Shown here piece by piece: positions 28,770 through 29,250 of a DNA stretch of 29,250 nucleotides (positions are counted from its first letter, which is position 1; each line of letters opens with the position of its first letter). A program made the translations under genes and the position numbers. The DNA is from a virus: positions 1-29,250 of the IMG/VR virus record IMGVR_UViG_3300007541_000129. One strand, written 5' to 3'. Below the pieces are notes generated by a model that saw nothing but the letters and a program-made list of their open reading frames with translations, searched no databases and was not told the DNA's origin.

Positions 28770-29250
28770 CTACCTTACACTACGCATAATAACGGTACAG
28801 GTTCCCTCCCAGTCCCACGGGTACTCGGACCAGTTTGACTTGATCGGGTTCCATCGGACATCCTCCACGACAACCGAATAGCTCGAGTTGCCCTCTTGGT
28901 AGGAGATAATTCTCGGGAACTCAACCAGGTCAGACAGGGCCTCAAGTTCGTCCTGCACGTTGAAGTAGTAGTCCACCCCATTGTCTGGTGTAATCACCTT
29001 GTGTAGCAGTACGGGCACAGAGAAAATCGTTGACCTAACTGGGGCCGCATAGGCTTTGGCCACCCATCTGGTAACAATCGGACCAGAAGTGCTATCGGTA
29101 CTTGATCGAGCAAGAGTTAGCCTGGCTTCTGCTTCAACCAAGCGATCCTCAAACCCATCGAGCGATGCCTCGAGATAGCCCTGCGAGTCCATTGTGCCGA
29201 GCGGCTCGAAGTCTCCGTCCGAGCCATCAGCCCCGACGTTTCCCGCAACG
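28770..29250 (-). CDS. Tail/fibre-associated protein, 5' end outside window
   Basis: An ATG at 29192 is available, but the frame stays open to the right edge and encodes VAGNVGADGSDGDFEPLGT before it. That Gly-rich GADGSDG stretch is typical of phage tail proteins, so the gene very likely starts beyond 29250. The visible part has a helical segment (ASLDGFEDRLVEAEARLTLA), then a beta-rich domain (PVRSTIFSVPVLLHKVITPD, SYSVVVEDVRWNPIK) ending WEGTCTVIMRSVR. It directly precedes the tail fibre (8-nt gap). Probably a fibre or baseplate protein. Confidence 0.7.
   Translation of the reverse strand, partial: VAGNVGADGSDGDFEPLGTMDSQGYLEASLDGFEDRLVEAEARLTLARSSTDSTSGPIVTRWVAKAYAAPVRSTIFSVPVLLHKVITPDNGVDYYFNVQDELEALSDLVEFPRIISYQEGNSSYSVVVEDVRWNPIKSNWSEYPWDWEGTCTVIMRSVR

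Overview
The window is a segment of a tailed double-stranded DNA phage, or less likely a prophage, that probably infects an actinobacterium. Evidence for phage is a large terminase, a portal protein, a tail fibre, an endolysin/holin cassette, and a tight chain of genes all read from the minus strand with 1-4 nt stop/start overlaps. Evidence for the host is a WhiB-type Fe-S regulator, a family confined to Actinobacteria and their phages. A Thr/Ser/Pro-rich surface protein hints at Acidimicrobiia, but that is inference. I see no integrase, repressor, tRNA, CRISPR array or insertion sequence, and no recognisable major capsid protein. The capsid gene may lie beyond the left edge.

Layout in transcription order (right to left). 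(1) 29250-25434: a partial tail protein, a repeat-built tail fibre, a signal-peptide/stalk/TM surface protein, then the lysis block: a 53-aa two-TM protein, a holin-like protein, an M15/VanY endolysin and a small one-TM protein. (2) 25165-21229: a small HTH-like protein, a calcineurin-like phosphoesterase, a zinc-knuckle miniprotein, a conserved hypothetical, a YqaJ/lambda-type exonuclease, an ERF/Rad52-like annealing protein, a 43-aa protein and a possible PD-(D/E)XK nuclease. Together these look like a recombination module. (3) 21194-18936: an exported transglycosylase, WhiB and several small, partly zinc-binding proteins. (4) 18800-15795: a promoter-like repeat, a structured leader, then a MoxR/CobS-like AAA+ ATPase, a CobT-like VWA protein and a third protein of unknown function. 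(5) 15604-14886: two small genes with a second copy of the promoter-like repeat. (6) 14468-2: packaging and virion genes: a small protein, the terminase, a Lys/Ala-rich protein, the portal, a 1666-aa giant protein and three further putative virion proteins.

The most unusual feature is a pair of related structured RNAs encoded on the plus strand, opposite to every gene, at about 14506-14749 and 25289-25430. Both start with CACAA 7-8 nt after a sigma70-like -10 box. Both then carry the same run of hairpins, in which stem sequences differ but pairing is kept, while the loops (TCGCA, GNRA, TGTMATG) and linkers (GGTAGWCC, GCGA) are conserved. I do not recognise the family.

Other points of note are an in-frame amber codon that seems to cut 28 codons from a virion gene, a domain duplicated on both sides of the terminase, an HTH domain fused to the terminase, and a shared promoter-like element (TTGCWA-N17-TAKCGT, with a relative in front of the second RNA). 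Three small genes (43, 53 and 53 aa) were found by reading the gaps. All functional calls rest on motifs and context; no database search was possible.
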